This document shows, piece after piece, positions 63,631 to 64,000 of a stretch of 64,000 bases of DNA. A program made the translations under genes and the position numbers. Where the stretch lies: the NCBI RefSeq assembly GCF_020379485.1, contig NC_063447.1:62609452-62673451 (forward strand), in the 5' to 3' direction. Each line of letters begins with the position of its first letter. Position 1 is the stretch's first letter. The notes under the pieces are model-generated. The model was given only the letters and a program-made list of their open reading frames with translations. It ran no database searches and was not told where the DNA came from. The DNA comes from Brassica napus. Taxonomy: Eukaryota > Streptophyta > Magnoliopsida > Brassicales > Brassicaceae.

Positions 63631-64000
63631 TCCTTCAGGTTGCTTGGCAATGGCTTCCCATCAACAGTTCCGCTAGGAAAGATGATTTGCAGCTTTACCA
63701 TTGGGTAAGAAGTTCCTTATCTTATAACAGAAAGCTTGAGCATTTCCTTCTTTCTAATGCCATTTCTTTTGTCTTTGGATCTAAATATTTATCTTTACAG
63801 GTTAGAGTGGTAAATGGTGTTCCACCAACAGGTGACTATTCCTTTGCCAAATATAACAAGGTATTTATTTTATATTTATCCCCCTTGATGACTGTCTATT
63901 ACAGTCTCCTTTGTTTATGCTTCTTCTGACCCGATGTTGAAAATGCAGTCAGTTGATATCTTGAAATACACGGACGATGATTATGAGAATCTTTTAACGG
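63248..64000 (+). CDS. SWC4: SWC4/DMAP1-like chromatin remodelling subunit, 5' part
   Basis: The first five coding exons lie in the window: 63248-63361, 63433-63522, 63639-63704, 63801-63860 and 63949 onward, cut by the window end. The protein starts [20 protein letters not shown] and continues through [60 protein letters not shown] and [14 protein letters not shown]. This is the N-terminal region of the SWC4 / DNA methyltransferase 1-associated protein 1 family, a subunit shared by the SWR1 (H2A.Z deposition) and NuA4 complexes in the nucleus. The downstream SANT/MYB-like part is outside the window. All junctions are GT-AG and in phase. Intron 2 has a TTTC microsatellite serving as its pyrimidine tract. 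Confidence 0.92.
63597..63633 (+). repeat. (CTTT)n microsatellite in SWC4-like intron 2
   Basis: About nine CTTT units end four bases before the 3' splice site AG at 63637-63638, so the microsatellite forms the polypyrimidine tract. Its length is likely to vary between individuals. Confidence 0.85.

Overview
This is nuclear plant DNA, almost certainly from a member of the Brassicaceae. The genes have introns, short AT-rich intergenic DNA lies between them, and Helitron ends and MITEs of types common in crucifers are present. The gene order in the right half (BOR1 boron exporter, ARF1-type GTPase, galactinol synthase 1, MYB2, a small unknown gene, SWC4/DMAP1-like) is the order I recall for Arabidopsis thaliana chromosome 2, At2g47160 to At2g47210. 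That identification is from memory; the exon structures were read from the sequence.

Layout. 1-6.7 kb: a minus-strand PMEI/invertase-inhibitor-like gene and a minus-strand ARO-type armadillo gene with a frameshift, then a foldback MITE and plain intergenic DNA. 6.7-35.6 kb: a 28.9-kb block bounded by a 23-bp direct repeat. It is made almost entirely of an AT-rich tandem satellite with a monomer of about 350 bp: about 70 monomers on the + strand, then about 10 on the - strand. A 306-bp non-satellite spacer occurs in two nearly identical direct copies at the two ends of the + array. The array contains several layers of segmental duplication, including a very recent 3.43-kb tandem copy. 35.59-38.63 kb: a minus-strand non-autonomous Helitron whose 3' end abuts the satellite block and whose 5' module is duplicated in tandem.

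39.0-41.8 kb: BOR1 on the minus strand (10 coding exons, 701 aa). Its predicted leader holds two AUG-UAA minimal uORFs and two longer uORFs. 42.4-44.6 kb: a plus-strand Helitron with one 5' end and two successive 3' ends. 45-48 kb: MITEs and a decayed 3' fragment of a LINE-like retroelement with a poly(A) tail. 50.9-51.9 kb: ARF1-type GTPase (181 aa). 52.3-53.6 kb: galactinol synthase (342 aa), convergent with ARF. 60.3-61.4 kb: MYB2 (272 aa). About 62.0-62.3 kb: a small hypothetical gene. 63.2 kb to the window end: the first five coding exons of an SWC4/DMAP1-like gene.

The genes are ordinary independent plant transcription units, not an operon. Boron export (BOR1) and raffinose-family/stress metabolism (GolS1, MYB2) are neighbours by ancestry. 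The most unusual items are the satellite block with its boundary structure, the BOR1 leader with two AUG-UAA elements, the two Helitrons with duplicated ends, and the broken ARO-like gene.
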